A stretch of 64,000 nt of DNA from Hymenoscyphus infarciens (GCA_001414345.1 LLCB01000265.1:1-64000), one strand, 5' to 3'; positions 48,772-60,956 are shown, counted from the stretch's first letter. Translations and numbers: made by a program. Notes: generated by a model from the sequence alone, not told the origin.

Positions 48772-48985
48772 GCGGCAGTAAATACGTCAAATCGTACCTG
48801 CTATGTGCCTGTTTTTCTGGCTCTCGTTGTTCTGGTTTTCTAGAGGATTTTAAGTAATTACCCTAGAAATTTGGAACGATTCAGAATATTACCCGAGATC
48901 TTCTCAAACAATACTTTCGATTGTCCGAATTGTAATACTGCAAAGTCGGGACGAGGAGATATATTTATTGTTGCTTTTATTGTTC
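48772..48985. mobile_element. MITE M1 copy
   Basis: The left end GACAACAAAAGCGGCAGTAA and the reverse complement of the right end, GAACAATAAAAGCAACAATA, form an inverted repeat matching at about 20 of 24 positions. 214 bp. It lies in the probable promoter of paralog 1, in the same orientation as the copy behind that gene's 3' end. Confidence 0.78.
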
Positions 48986-49553
48986 ATCCTGAGAGCCCTT
49001 CACCGCGGTTGGGAGCCGATTCGTTTTCCAGGACACTCTACTTTGTACTAAGCAAGGCGAAGTTTTCCCACGACGGAGGTCACGAAATAGCTGGACTGTT
49101 TGTAAAAATAAGATGGAGTAAATGGCCGCCTGTGAACCCTCGGTATAATTGGAAACGCTTCATAACTGCAATTTACCCCATTGAATAAACGTAGCTGAAG
49201 TTGGACGAAGGAAAAACCACAACCGCACTCAAAGGAAAATTAACACAAATGGACAAATTAATGTTATGTTTGAGTGAGTGATGTACCTGCACCTCAGTAT
49301 GAATTTCGGAGTCTTTCTCGTTCATATCTACTCGAAATTTTGGGAAATTTTCTGCCTGCCCTCTAGTATCCTGGAAGCTAAGGTCAAGCAAGTAAGTTAG
49401 AACAATTTGCTAGAAAGAAGTATTTTTCCGTGACCTGAACTGAGTCTGTACTTCCCAATTAATTCTCTCCGGCTCATTCAATGGTAGACCCGCTATCCAG
49501 ATTTCTGCAAACCTCATCAAACATTAAGATAAGAGAGCCCTGCCCTCATCTTC

Positions 49554-50999
49554 TTAAGAGTCGTTGTATCTCTTTCGCTCCTCCTTCGCAAACACCTCAG
49601 CAATTTCCTTCATTGCCTTGACCTTTACTCCAACAGCGCGATCCTCGTCGAGCTTCTTCAAGGCATCATGAAGTGCAACTGGTGCAGTGCTTTCATTGAT
49701 GTACTTTTCCAAGGTTTCCTCAATTTCCTTATCCAACTTGTTGAACTTTTCTTCTCTGCCCTTGTCATGTGTGACATATTTTGTTCCAACATAACAAGAG
49801 AACATGGTTCCGCGCATGTCAAGCACGGATCGCCAATTCTCACATGGGATTGTAGACAACATGTAACCCTTCAGAAATTGGGCTCTCGAGATCTTCTCCC
49901 GATATCTCAGTAAAACTATTTCTTGCTGGTTTTGGGTCAATGCGGAAAGCCCGATCATTGAATAGTCAGCAAGTGCGTTTCCACCATGAGCAGCGTTGTT
50001 TCTGGCATCAATAAGACTCTTATCTGGTGGTCCCCCTCGGAGTTCAATGAATGTTCCATTGTATCGGATGCGCTTGCCCAACTCGAGATCTCCTTTGCGG
50101 ACTGTCACACCAACGTTGAACAGCGGGGTCATCAACTTTACACGTTCGCGAGAAGCGACGAGGGCTCTCCGAGTGGTCTTATGAATAGCCTTCTCGGCGC
50201 CCAGATCCTGAGCTGTAGCAGAGAGTGCGGAAAGATTGAGGGAGAGATGTGTGACTTTGTCATTGAGTTGGCGCTCCGTATCGTACTTGTAGTTTACTTG
50301 CTTGACGAATTCGGCAATCTTAATATCTTCTCCTAAGTCTTGAGCAAGAATTTCTTTAAGACTCTCCGGAAGCAAGCCACCCAAAAGCAAAAGTTGCGAA
50401 AGCTTGGTGACAGACGGGCTGGGTTGAATCTGACCGGAGTTGGCTTTCTCGGCTGGTGTGAGAAAGACAACCCGAGGCTCGTTGCGGAAAAAAGTGGCGA
50501 GAATCTCCTTCTTCTTCACTTGGAGTTCCTGTTCAAAAGTCAGTCACATTCACTGGAAAGTGCATGGTAAAACTTTTGAAATTAAATTCACTCTTACCTC
50601 CATTTGATTGAAGAGCTCGATCTTGTTATCTTGAATACCAGCCTCCACAGCCTCCAGATCTTCCTTTGACATGGGCTTCGACTCGATATGCAAGGCTGCT
50701 CGGACAGCAGATGCGAAATTCTGTAAGACACTTCTCATTTTGTCTCGAGCCTAAAGATAGCGAACACCAGTGAGAAAAATTGTTACTAAGTGGCGAGTTG
50801 TATGACTTACTTCTATTATTTCCTTGTCAAAGTCCTGTTCTCGAGCCTTCTTAGCTTCGTTGATACTCAAATGGGTGAGCTTCAACTCGATTCCCTCGAT
50901 TTCCTTCTTAATAAGATCAAGTTCATTCTGCTTAGTAGTAGCAGTAGCTTGACCATGATCGGCACCGACATTGAGTGTCATATTGTCGTGGTTGAGCAT
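49554..50999 (-). CDS. Unknown coiled-coil protein with R-N-x3-H motif (paralog 2)
   Basis: 438 aa from exons 50999-50811, 50750-50598 and 50528-49554; all junctions are GT/AG and in phase. The N-terminus has heptad-like ELDLIKKEIEGIELKLTHLS. The middle includes VKKKEILATFFRNEPRV, shared with paralog 1 (AQKQEVLGTFFCSEPRA). The core is GVTVRKGDLELGKRIRYNGT, then DARNNAAHGGNALADYS with Arg290 and His295. A second shared block is LDMRGTMFSCYVGTKYVTHD. There is no signal peptide or membrane helix, so cytosol or nucleus is likely. It has extra residues relative to paralog 1 between the TFF block and the second coil. The function is unknown; a HEPN-like fold is a hypothesis only. Confidence 0.8.
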
Positions 51000-53630
51000 C
51001 AATTGACACCCAAGTTAGTTGTATGGAAAACTTGAAGAGGGTTAGATGGAGATTGAGATTCGAGGAAAGAGCGCCGGGCTTTTATGCTTTTTGGAAGCGA
51101 ACGATTCGTCATATGTTGCTGTATTATTAATCCTTTTAACAAGCCAAACCAATAACATACCCAGCATATTTTCTTTAGTGAACGGAGTCCTAGACAAGCG
51201 GCAACTTTACGCATCTGTTTTTTGGTTCATTATTTTCTCGGAAGTCTTTCCCAACAAGCCCGATAACAAGAACACCGGCAATACACCGCCAATAAACACG
51301 GGAATACTCCAATTTAGAAAATTGGAGAACATAATTACAATATGAAGGGATCTATCTCGTTGAATTGAGCAAGAGCCCATTTTGGTAGAGAAGGAAAGCA
51401 AAAAGAGGATTCTACTAACCCTCCGGCAATAAAAGTTACTCCTTGAATAAGCGAGAATCGGTGAATGCGAAAGGCGGGGTAATGGTAAACTGTGGATCTT
51501 TCAATATTTAAAGTGAATCATATAACCTTCTACTGGCCCGGGGTAGGTAAGAGATTCCGTTGTTGCTCTCGGAATATCCACTTCACCAAATAATTCAGGA
51601 ACTAGATCTCGTCAATCTGCGAAACCTTCTCAAATGTTAGTAGTGAATGTTTTTGTCCCAGGAGATTTGGGCAAGTAACGCATAATGGTGCTGGGAGCAA
51701 TGGCCACTCTTACCCAAACCCGAAAGTTTTCCCTCAGCACTTGAAGTTGGAAAAAGGACTAATCAACGGTTTCTTAAGCTTGAGGGAAAAGAAAATGTGT
51801 TAAAACAACCCGCGATCCTCGCAATATAACCCTAAGCGCACCAAAAATTAAATATATGAATTTTTTTTTACAGAATCCGTATTCTAGACATATAATCAAA
51901 TCATCTTAATATAGGGACCTTTTGGCTCTAATTCTCCTCCACCATTTCCCTTTTCAACCTAGGCTTTAACATTCTTAATAGACAGATTAGTACTAGCGAT
52001 TAAGTCTAAGCTATTTACTCTTTTTATACTAAAACTCACTAATAACACTTAAGAATATAAAACCAAAGAAGAGGAAAGATTCTAATTATCTTTTATAGAA
52101 TCTATTAAACTTAAAATTCTCTTTCTTTTTATCTATTCTGATATAGCCAGATATAATAGTTTATAAAATAAGTTATCTATAAAGTAGAGTATTTCTATAA
52201 GAGTAGCATTTTATACTAAAAAAGGCTAAAATCTAGTCTTAAAATCTAAACTTTTATAAAATCACAAGAATTACTATAAAAGATTAAGCTTATAACATAA
52301 TACACCTATATAGAAAGGTTAAAAAAATAGTTAGCTTTAAGTATATAAGAGGAATAAAAAATTTAATTATTCCTTATAAAGTTATAGGTTATCGTAAACT
52401 AGGTAAAACGTCGATTTTTAGTAGAGTTCGCGTAAATAGCTTAGACATAATCGCACCAACTGTACTATGCCAGAAATCGCTTACATAGTTGCACTAGGCC
52501 AACGACTACTAATCGGTCTCGAAAAGTACTCAAGATCAGTAGTTGCCGTGTTTCTATCGGGATTCCGGATAGGATCTGGGTAAGCTGGTGGCGGAGGGAG
52601 CATGTTAACACCATTTTTGTTATGTCTTCCTCCTGGTTGCATGGATGCTGGGACAGCTGTCTATTAGAGTCTACAAATAGAATATTAGTATTATTTGGAT
52701 AGAAGTTTTCGATATAAGGAAAGTACGTACCCCCACAGTTGCATCACTTCCCTAGAGGATGCTTTCGGCACGTCGCTTCGCTCTCGCGATTACCGAACTT
52801 CAATAGCACCTCTACTTTATTTAAACTTCAAAACCGGAGAAGGGTTAAGAAGAAAATCCCCGAAGGGCGGTGCTATTAGAGCCAGACCTGCCTTCTAAAT
52901 TTACCCGAAACCCCGATTTTCTCTTCACGCTAAGCCCTGGTGCTCTCCAAAGAACCAGAAAGGAAGTTGGTCGCGTGTCTCCCCTTGAGACCTCGGTGGT
53001 CGTCCGTTTAGGTACAGCGATATTAATAACTAGTGTCTGAAACCTACTTTTTTCTAGGAACACTAGAAAGTGCTCGACACTAGATTTCAGCGCGCTCTTC
53101 TATTATATTCTTATAATAACACTTTTAAATTATATACTCTTTAGAAGGCTTAATGATTATACTATATATAGTCTAACTTTTGAAGGAATTAGCTTTAAAG
53201 TCTAGAGTTTTAAAGTAGTAATATAGAGCGTAAAAGATGGAATTTATAAGACTCTTAGCCGCGAAGCTACTAAGAAAACGCTAAGACTACTCTGTCTTTT
53301 AGTCGCAAAATCAACTTTTATACTCTTTTTAGAATTACTTTAAAAGTATACTACTAGATATAATGATAAATAGATATATTTACTTAAAATACTATATTCT
53401 ATCTAGATCTATAAGAAATAATTCTTAAGAGATATAGTTATAAAGATATATAAGTGTTTCTAAACTAATTATATAATTACTATATAACTTTTCTCTTTTT
53501 CTAAGCTTATAAGACATCTCTACTTCTAGAACTAATAAAAGGTATATAAATTTATTAGGAAACTGCTATAATTTATCTAGTTATTAGATCACAACTCGCG
53601 ACCCATCCTATACCAAACCCTTCGAAATTC
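51000..53630. other. Gene-free stretch with AT-rich RIP-like patches
   Basis: It holds the upstream region of paralog 2, then AT-rich, ORF-free patches at about 51850-52440 and 53080-53580 around a more normal 600-bp insert. A 57-codon frame near 51207-51380 (minus) has one hydrophobic segment but no other support. No element ends could be defined. Confidence 0.5.
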
Positions 53631-54408
53631 TTATAGCTTCGCTGGAACTTTCGCAACAAGAGCAGTACACTCCATCTCAATCGGTGATCCCCTGGGTAGT
53701 TCCTTTACAACAACACATCTATTTCATGTCAGTATCGCGTACCATTTGCTCCCTTCGTTTTTTGGAAAATGAAAAGAAGACCAGAGATACTCACGTTCTG
53801 GAAGGTTTTATGTCCCCCCAATAACTCTTGTAGACCTCATTCATTCTATCGAATTTTGACATGTCGGTGAGATAGATGTTTACCTTGACGACGAGGTCGA
53901 TGCTTGAGCCGGCTGCTTTTAGGACTTCGGTGAAGTTTTTGATGCATTGGTGCTAGATTTATTTGTCAGGAAGAGAGACAATTGAGTAATCGAGGGGATT
54001 TGGGTTAGTAGAGTCATGTTTCTTTGCTTAGATGGACGGGTGGTGGAAGGATGATGAAGTGAGCAAAAGGCTTTCTTCTGGGGCCACCCCTCGCTCAATT
54101 ATATCAAGTCCTCTAGGACAATCACGATCATTCTCAAAAAACGTCTAGAAGAACCGGGGATTTGGTTTTCCAATTCTTCTAAACCTCTTATATAATACTC
54201 CCGATTGTCCTTGGAACAATGAATTGCGGATGGGTCTAGTTCTCGCACATACAGTTTTAGCTTCGATATCTCCCTCGATCATTTTCCCAGTCGCATTAGC
54301 CGGGAGGGCACCAGAGCAGAATACAAAACCACCAGCTACTATGGCTTGATTGTAGATTCCCACTCTTGGCGGTGGGGCTGCTGTGGTGTTGATTGCGAGC
54401 TTCGACAT
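53631..54408 (-). CDS. RidA/YjgF/UK114 family enamine/imine deaminase
   Basis: 133 aa, the usual family length, from exons 54408-54253, 53952-53795 and 53718-53631. Members hydrolyse reactive 2-aminoacrylate and related imines released by PLP enzymes; Mmf1/Hmf1 are the yeast counterparts (family knowledge). Visible blocks are YNQAIVAGGFVFCSGALPAN, then HQCIKNFTEVLKAAGSSIDL, KVNIYLTDMSKFDRMNEVY, and RTCVVVKELPRGSPIEMECT. The Arg of the conserved (S)RTCV motif and the Glu of EMEC, which line the active site, are present. Intron 1 is unusually long (300 bp). There is no clear mitochondrial presequence, so a cytosolic form is likely. Confidence 0.9.
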
Positions 54409-55215
54409 GATGACGATTTTGAGTTCTGGTTGAGGATATTTCGGAGGACCTTTTGTACGATGTTTTAAATCCAATTGCTCTTTTTTGTTTACAAAGAAGC
54501 AAGTTATGTTTTGATGTTGGTTTAAGTCACCCATAAGTGGAAGTTTTCCGCCAAGGGTGGGAGATCTCCGACATCGGTGAACCATATCTTTGGGAAGTAT
54601 ATGAGAGTGGGGATGACTGGAAACAGGAACTCTTTTAGTTGTCCTCGTCTACAAGTAATTTGATCCGTTTGATTATTGGGCTGTTAAGTCATGTAAAGGT
54701 GTTTGGAAGGGGGCTCGTTTAAAGCTGTATTTTTCTTGGTCTTCTAACTTCTATTTTTCTCCCTCCTAGTTCGGGAAGCCGAGAGATAAGTTTAGAAGGC
54801 CTCAGCTGAGAGTCCAGTATGACTAGATTGTTATTGCTTCTTTGCATCAAGAGACAGCAAAGTCTCACTACGAATCATTTAGGTGCTTAGTAGATCCTCT
54901 TACAGTAAGTTAAGACCCCGTCAAAAGTTTGTTCAGACAACACTTGTTTCAGAACGTGTAAATATGACTTTTATCAGTAAAACCCAAAAAGAAGAGCAGA
55001 ATGGCTGTTGCTGCTGGGTTAGTAAAGTGTTTATTGAGGATGGGCCCGATTCAGATGCAATTAAAGCGTGCACTAAAGAAAAATCAACTTAGCCGTACTG
55101 AATGTTTCACTCCTTGTGATTTTACCTGTGTCTCTTAATTAAGCCCCAAGTCAACTGCTGACCACGGTTTAAAACAAGGCTACAGGAAAACAAAACAAAT
55201 TCCGAAGAGGTAGAA
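54409..55215. other. Intergenic stretch
   Basis: Divergent promoter region between the RidA gene and the ubiquitin-like gene. Short frames only; nothing else recognised. Confidence 0.5.
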
Positions 55216-56055
55216 ATGAGGGTGGCAGACATTCTAAGGATCGACGCTCCTCAAACCATTCCAACAACAACTGAGGCCTACCAAAGACTACTGGCAAAGT
55301 CTTTATACATCATCTCTCTCATCAATGGCACCGCCAATGGTCTGGTAAAAGCTGCAGCTGAACGATCTCGCGTTAATGTCATCTTCAAAGTCACAACTGA
55401 TAAAGCCGTGGAGAAATTTCGTCGGCTTGTAGCACTAAAGGTTTTCATGCGGGATGTTGACGGCACCAAATTGAACCCAACACCGCTTATAGATGCGGTT
55501 TGGCATGAAGTTCTTCTCGATACCAAAGCCTACTCGATCATTAAAAAGTCCTTGGGTTGTGAACTACACCATCGCCCTGAAGGAGCAAGCGATGGTGAGA
55601 AGGACGCGCGCCTGATCCTGTTGACAACGATGGATGCCCTTTACACCAAGTTTTTTGGAGATGCCTCTTGGTACTGATGATATCCGCCTGATCCTATCAC
55701 CTACTCGCGTTACCTACAACAAGGCGCTCGCCAGCAAGTGCCTTCTGTCAATCTAAACTCCCGGTTTGCAAGACTAATAAATTCTACAGGATATCTTCTC
55801 CATTTTAAAAAAACATCAAACATAGTCATCACTGTTAAGCTGAGCAGTGCCGATGGGGAACCATACAGCTGCGTCATTTATGCTACCAATTATTTCATTA
55901 CTGAAGTTGCTAAGACGCTTTACGAGGTGGTGGAATATGGAGCTTTCGGAATGATAGTTCAGGGCAAGAGGATTGAAGAGGGTCGTTCCGCAGAAGATTA
56001 TGGACTCAAAGATGGTCACACTGTTTATGTTCATCGTATGTTAGGTGGATGTTGA
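55216..56055 (+). pseudogene. Two-domain gene with C-terminal ubiquitin-like domain, broken by tandem TGA TGA
   Basis: One reading frame runs 280 codons from ATG 55216 to TGA 56053, interrupted only by adjacent TGA TGA at 55675-55680. The N-terminal part has FRRLVALKVFMRDVDGTKLN, then PLIDAVWHEVLLDTKAY, then HHRPEGASDGE, a D-x-x-WH-x3-LDT-x2-Y ... HH-x-P layout reminiscent of the GRDP-like/DUF1399 domain (tentative). Residues about 200-279 resemble ubiquitin: IVQGKRIEEGRSAEDYGLKD, ending in VYVHRMLGGC, a diglycine plus one Cys. I found no intron that removes the stops in phase. The cause may be C-to-T mutation of CGA codons; readthrough or a truncated 153-aa product remain possible. A hAT-like element starts 20 bp after the final stop. 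Confidence 0.7.
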
Positions 56056-58367
56056 GTTTTCAAGAAACTTGCTTCCAGCGTTTTTGTTTTCCCAGCCGGA
56101 TTAGCACTCCTATCCTTCCTAAAGGTTCTCATCTGTCCCTTTCCTTACTTTTAAAGCTATCCTTCCTTATCATATCCCCCCTTTTAAGCGCTCCTAGCCT
56201 ATTATATCCTGTCTCTAGCCTTTAATATACCTATCTCTTCTAATCCTATACTTTTAATACACCTATCTCTTCTAATCCTATATAAGGCTAATCTCCTTTC
56301 TATACCTAGTAGAGAGGATAGGAAGGTTTATATATTATTCTATAGTATTTTAGTAGAAGTAGTCTAATAAGAACTATTAAAAGATTAGTCTTATTTAGTA
56401 TCTAAAAAGTAGAGGTTTTACTATAGTAAATAAAGTACCTAGCTAAGTATTAATTAGAGCTATTTACGCTAATAGAGATAAGCTCTTATATTTAAAGCCT
56501 TAATAAGTTTCTAAATAATATATTAGTACTATTAATAATATTAATTATACTCTTAGATAGCTACGCTATATATAAATTATATAAAACCCCTATTTTATAC
56601 TATCTCTCTTATTATTTATTATTCTAATTATTACTAATATAATACACCTCTTCTTTATAAGATATACTACTTATAAGCTCTTCTAAGAGACTCTTTTAAA
56701 AACTCTAGTATTAGACCTCTTTAAATTAATTAATAATAATACCTCTAATATATAGAACCTTACTACTACTATATCTAGAGAGACTTCTATACTTCTAGGT
56801 AAGAACTCTTCTTCTAGATAAGCGATTGAATTAGTAATAACAGCTTATAATAATATAGCTTTTAATCTAGTAGTAGTAAGAATACTATAAGAGTATAAGA
56901 TAAAGGTTAGTATATTTTAGTATATAAAATATAACTTTTATTACTATAAAAATTCTAAGAAGAATACGTAGTACTAGAATAGCTAAGGCGAAGAAGTAAT
57001 CTATATAACTAAGAGTTAGCTTAAATTATACTTAAACTTCTAAACTTAATACTTACTAATTTTAGAGCTTAACTCTAATAGTAGAGACTACTATAGACGT
57101 TACTTTTAGATATACTACTAGTACTCTAAGGTCTAATATATTACTACTAATTCTAATAATAAAGTAGCGTATTTAAAGAATAAGTATAGTATTATAAAGA
57201 ATAGTAGAAAAGAGCTTCTATAATGACTAAGTAAGAAGAAGGCTATAGATAATATTAAGAAGATATTATTATAAGAAGAGAAGAAGAGAGTATTAAATCT
57301 AGTAATAGTCCTTCGATTTAATATTATAAAATAAGCTCTAATTATATAGATTATTATATACTAATTATTAATATCTCTTACTATTAATAGCTTCTTTATC
57401 GAATTTCTTAAGATAGTATATCTTACTATTACTACGATTATCTCTAAGGCTTTAAGTATAGTAAGAGGTTAGATAATAGAGGTATTTAAGCTCTAGAAAG
57501 CGTATATAAAGAATAATCTATATTAAGTAATTAGTAAGATATACTTCTCTTTTAATCTATAGACCTTACCTAACTACCTAGCTCTAATAGAAGTAGTAAC
57601 GTACTATATCGACGAGAGTAGTAAGAACTAGTTAGTAAATAATAATGTTTCTTAACTATATATATATAAACCTATCTCTTATTTTAATATTATTTTCTTA
57701 GTATCTACTATTCTAATTTAATTACTCTTTAGATATTTAAATAGCTTTTATTATATACTACTTAATTATCTAAAGAAGTATTAAATTAATAGTATTATTA
57801 AATTATTATTAAATGCCTAGTATAGTACTTTTTAAGATATTAGAGTATATATAGGCCTTGAATAAGTTACTATTATTAACTTAGTAGTTAGTAAAATATC
57901 TTAACTTAGTTAGAACTTTTATATTATTTTCTTAATAACTATTATACTTCTCTAGTGAATTTTTATATTTCTAAATACTATTAAATTAGAGCTTTTTAGA
58001 AATATAAAAACCTTTTAATTTAGTTATTAGTCTATTAAGAAAATAATATTAGAGTCTAGCTAGGATTTTAGCGTTTTATAAACTCCTTAGTATCTAAAAC
58101 TAATATATTATAGTTAATACTTTTAAATACTTATTATAATATAATAACTTTAAGACGCTTATATAAGAGAGAATTAGACAAAAGTAGTTATATAGGTTAT
58201 TAAGGAATATAGTTTAAGAGTCTATTTAGCTCGTATATATCTAGGATATATACTACTAAAAAACATAAGATAATCTAAATATATATATACTAATTCTATA
58301 TATATACTAGTGTTTAGTATATATATTTAAAAGTGATATAAATCCCTCGTTTAACCTCGTATATCTT

Positions 58368-59067
58368 TGTAATAGCACGAAATATATATAACTATAGAAG
58401 AGGTATATAGGAGTGCGTTTAGTAGAATAACGTATATAGATACTAGGCTCTAATATAGAAGAAAAGGAAAAACTATCTCTCTCTAACTCTAGGAGTAGGC
58501 TACTATATATAAGAGGTTTAGATAGTATAAAAAGGGCCCGAAACCGACTAACGTTATACGTTAGCTAATATTGTAACGGCATGCCGTTCTGTATAGCCGA
58601 TATTACGTAGCATATGCCGTATATATTAGCTTTCAGTAGTTGTTGTTTTACATTGTCTAATTTAGGAAGGTTACGTACGTCCGGACTTTCGGACGTACTT
58701 CGTAGGGTTCGGGCTTTTGTATTAGCCGACGTATGTCGTTGTTCGGTTTCGTACCCCTTTTGTATCGTCCGAAACCTCTTATATATAGCAGCCTACTCCT
58801 AGAGTCAGAAAAGGCCAGTTTAGCCTTTTCTTCCGTATTAGAGCCTAGTATTTACATACGTCATTCAGTCTCGAACGCACTCCCATATGCCTCTTCTCCT
58901 ATAGTGTGTATTTCGTGCTATTATAAATATAAAAGCTTAAACCTACGTAACCTTTCTAAAATAGATAATATAAGATAATAGTAGCTAAAATAACAACTAT
59001 AGCTAAAATCTTATATATAGCAGGTACTGCTAGCTATCTAGGATAGCCTAGGTAATAGGCTATTATA
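58368..59067 (+). mobile_element. Solo LTR of family L1, inside T1, itself interrupted
   Basis: It begins TGTAATAGCACGAAATA and ends GGCTATTATA. The duplication ATCTT is at 58363-58367 and 59068-59072. Without the inner insertion it is 341 bp. Only one LTR and no interior remain, as expected after LTR-LTR recombination. Confidence 0.87.
58572..58925 (-). mobile_element. Solo LTR of family L1, inverted, nested in another L1 solo LTR
   Basis: 354 bp. On the plus strand it begins TGTAACGGCATGCCG and ends CGTGCTATTATA. The duplication AATAT is at 58567-58571 and 58926-58930. It keeps CpG and GC-rich sequence that the surrounding copies have lost, so it is the youngest or least mutated copy. It contains the palindrome AACGGCATGCCGTT (58575-58588) at its terminus and an inverted repeat GTACGTCCG ... 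CGGACGTAC at 58675-58698. Confidence 0.88.
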
Positions 59068-60591
59068 ATCTTAGTATAAATATAAATAAGATATATACTA
59101 CTAAAAAAAGATTTAGATCTCTAAAGATATAAACCTTTAAAAGTTCGTATATATCTCTTTCTATCTACTAGTTTCATAGTACTACTAACTTAAAATATAT
59201 AAATATATACTAATATATATACTATAAGCTAAACGATTACTTAATATATTAAGAAATAATTAATAATATATACTAACTTATACGAGATTACTATTAAGAA
59301 TATCTTATTAAATATCTATATATATATTTAAATAATTTATATAAGCTAAATAAGCTCTAAGATATAAAGCTATAATATACTAAATAATTCTTCTCTTATC
59401 TTACTAAAAAGTAACCTAAAGGTTATTAATTACGCTATCTTAGTTATATACTTAATCTTACTACTAAAGCCTTTCTCTATAGTAAAGATATTAATACCTT
59501 TAAAGCCTAGAAAAGATAAGAGGAACCTATTACTAATTCTAACTTATAGAAAGAGCTAGAGATATAGTAGAAGCGCGGTCTTATTAAGAGACTCTATAAC
59601 GTAGTTAAATATATTATAAGATCTCTTTAAAGGTGCTAGTAATTTAAGAGTATATATTTAGATAATAAGAACTTTTTTAAAAAGTATTTTAATTACTTAT
59701 AAATAGTAGAAGATAATACTACTAGATAGAACTCTCTCTATTTAATAATTAATTATACTATTAAAATTAAAGAGTATATTAACTACTTTTACTTTAATAA
59801 TAAGAATACTATTTATAATAGTACTTATAAGATAAATACTACTTAGAAGAACCTTGTCGAGCTTTCTCTTAATATTCTTACTATAGAGAATTAGAATAAT
59901 CTTAAAGAAGTATAATTAATTCTTTAACTTTTCTTTAAGTATATAAAGTAAGCTAAGGCTACTAAAGCTAAAGCCGGTTATAGTATAGCCTTAGAATATA
60001 TAATTACTTTAAATACGCTTATTAAATATATACGTATAATATAAGATAACTTTAACATTTATATAAATAGCGATTTATTAATACTTTAACTTTAATTCCT
60101 TTATTAGTACGCTATTAACTACTAGACTAAGATTAATAAGTATTTCCTTAAAATTAACTAAACGCTTCTCTATTATACTTTTATTATAACTAATCTAAAA
60201 CGTAAATTTAAATACTTTAAGTATATATAGTAAGAGAGTAAAATAAGATTATAGAAGAATATAAACTACTCTAATTTATAGATAGACTAGGCTTATATAT
60301 ATATAGATTAATTATAAGCGGAATACTCGAGTATATCTTATCTAAAAGATAATAAAACTAGTACTAAAAGAGCTTATATACTAGATATCTTTAATATTAA
60401 TTCTAATATAACTCTTTTTAATTATAATAATAGCGATTCTATTAAGGCTTAGATAAAAGCTAGAGTATTTAATCTTAATATTAAAGAGACTTTACTACTC
60501 TTTTAGTTATATAAGAGTAAGAGTAAGAATATATATTAGTTAGTATAAATAGGATTAAATATAGCCTTAATTCTTATAATAAGTAGTAATT

Positions 60592-60956
60592 TATAATAGT
60601 ACGAAATATATATAACTATAGAAGAGGTATATAAGAGTGTGTTTAATAGAATGACGTATATAGATACTAGGTACTAATATAGAAGAAAAGGCTAAACTAG
60701 CCTTTTCTAACTCTAGGAGAGTAGGCTACTATATATAAGAGGTTCGGATAATATAAAAGAGGTACGAAACTAAACAACGATATACGTTAGCTAATATAAA
60801 AGCTTAAACTCTACGAAGTACGTCTAAAAGTCTAGACAGACGTATAGACGTACGTAATCTTCTTAAATTAGATAATATAAAACAATAATAGCCGAAACCT
60901 TATATATACGGCATATACTATGTAATCTCGGCTATATAGGACAGTATGCCGTTATA
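60592..60956 (+). mobile_element. Solo LTR of family L1 in the hAT-like element
   Basis: 365 bp, beginning TATAATAGTACGAAATA and ending ATGCCGTTATA. The duplication TAATT is at 60587-60591 and 60957-60961. Confidence 0.87.

Larger units (their letters stand above)
58217..59358. mobile_element. TIR element T1, second copy, split by an LTR
   Basis: The left end AGAGTCTATTTAGCTCGTAT and the right end (CTAAATAAGCTCT) match the T1 copy at 34897-35327. Its middle is interrupted by the solo LTR at 58368-59067 plus a 5-bp duplication. Without these it is about 437 bp. Confidence 0.78.

Noticed and set aside
51207..51380. 57-codon minus-strand frame with one membrane-like segment
   Set aside because: A single hydrophobic stretch is easily produced by chance, and I found no consistent exons around it.
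58614..58978. Two overlapping 62-81 codon frames
   Set aside because: They lie inside the least mutated solo LTR; they are open only because that LTR escaped stop-forming mutation.
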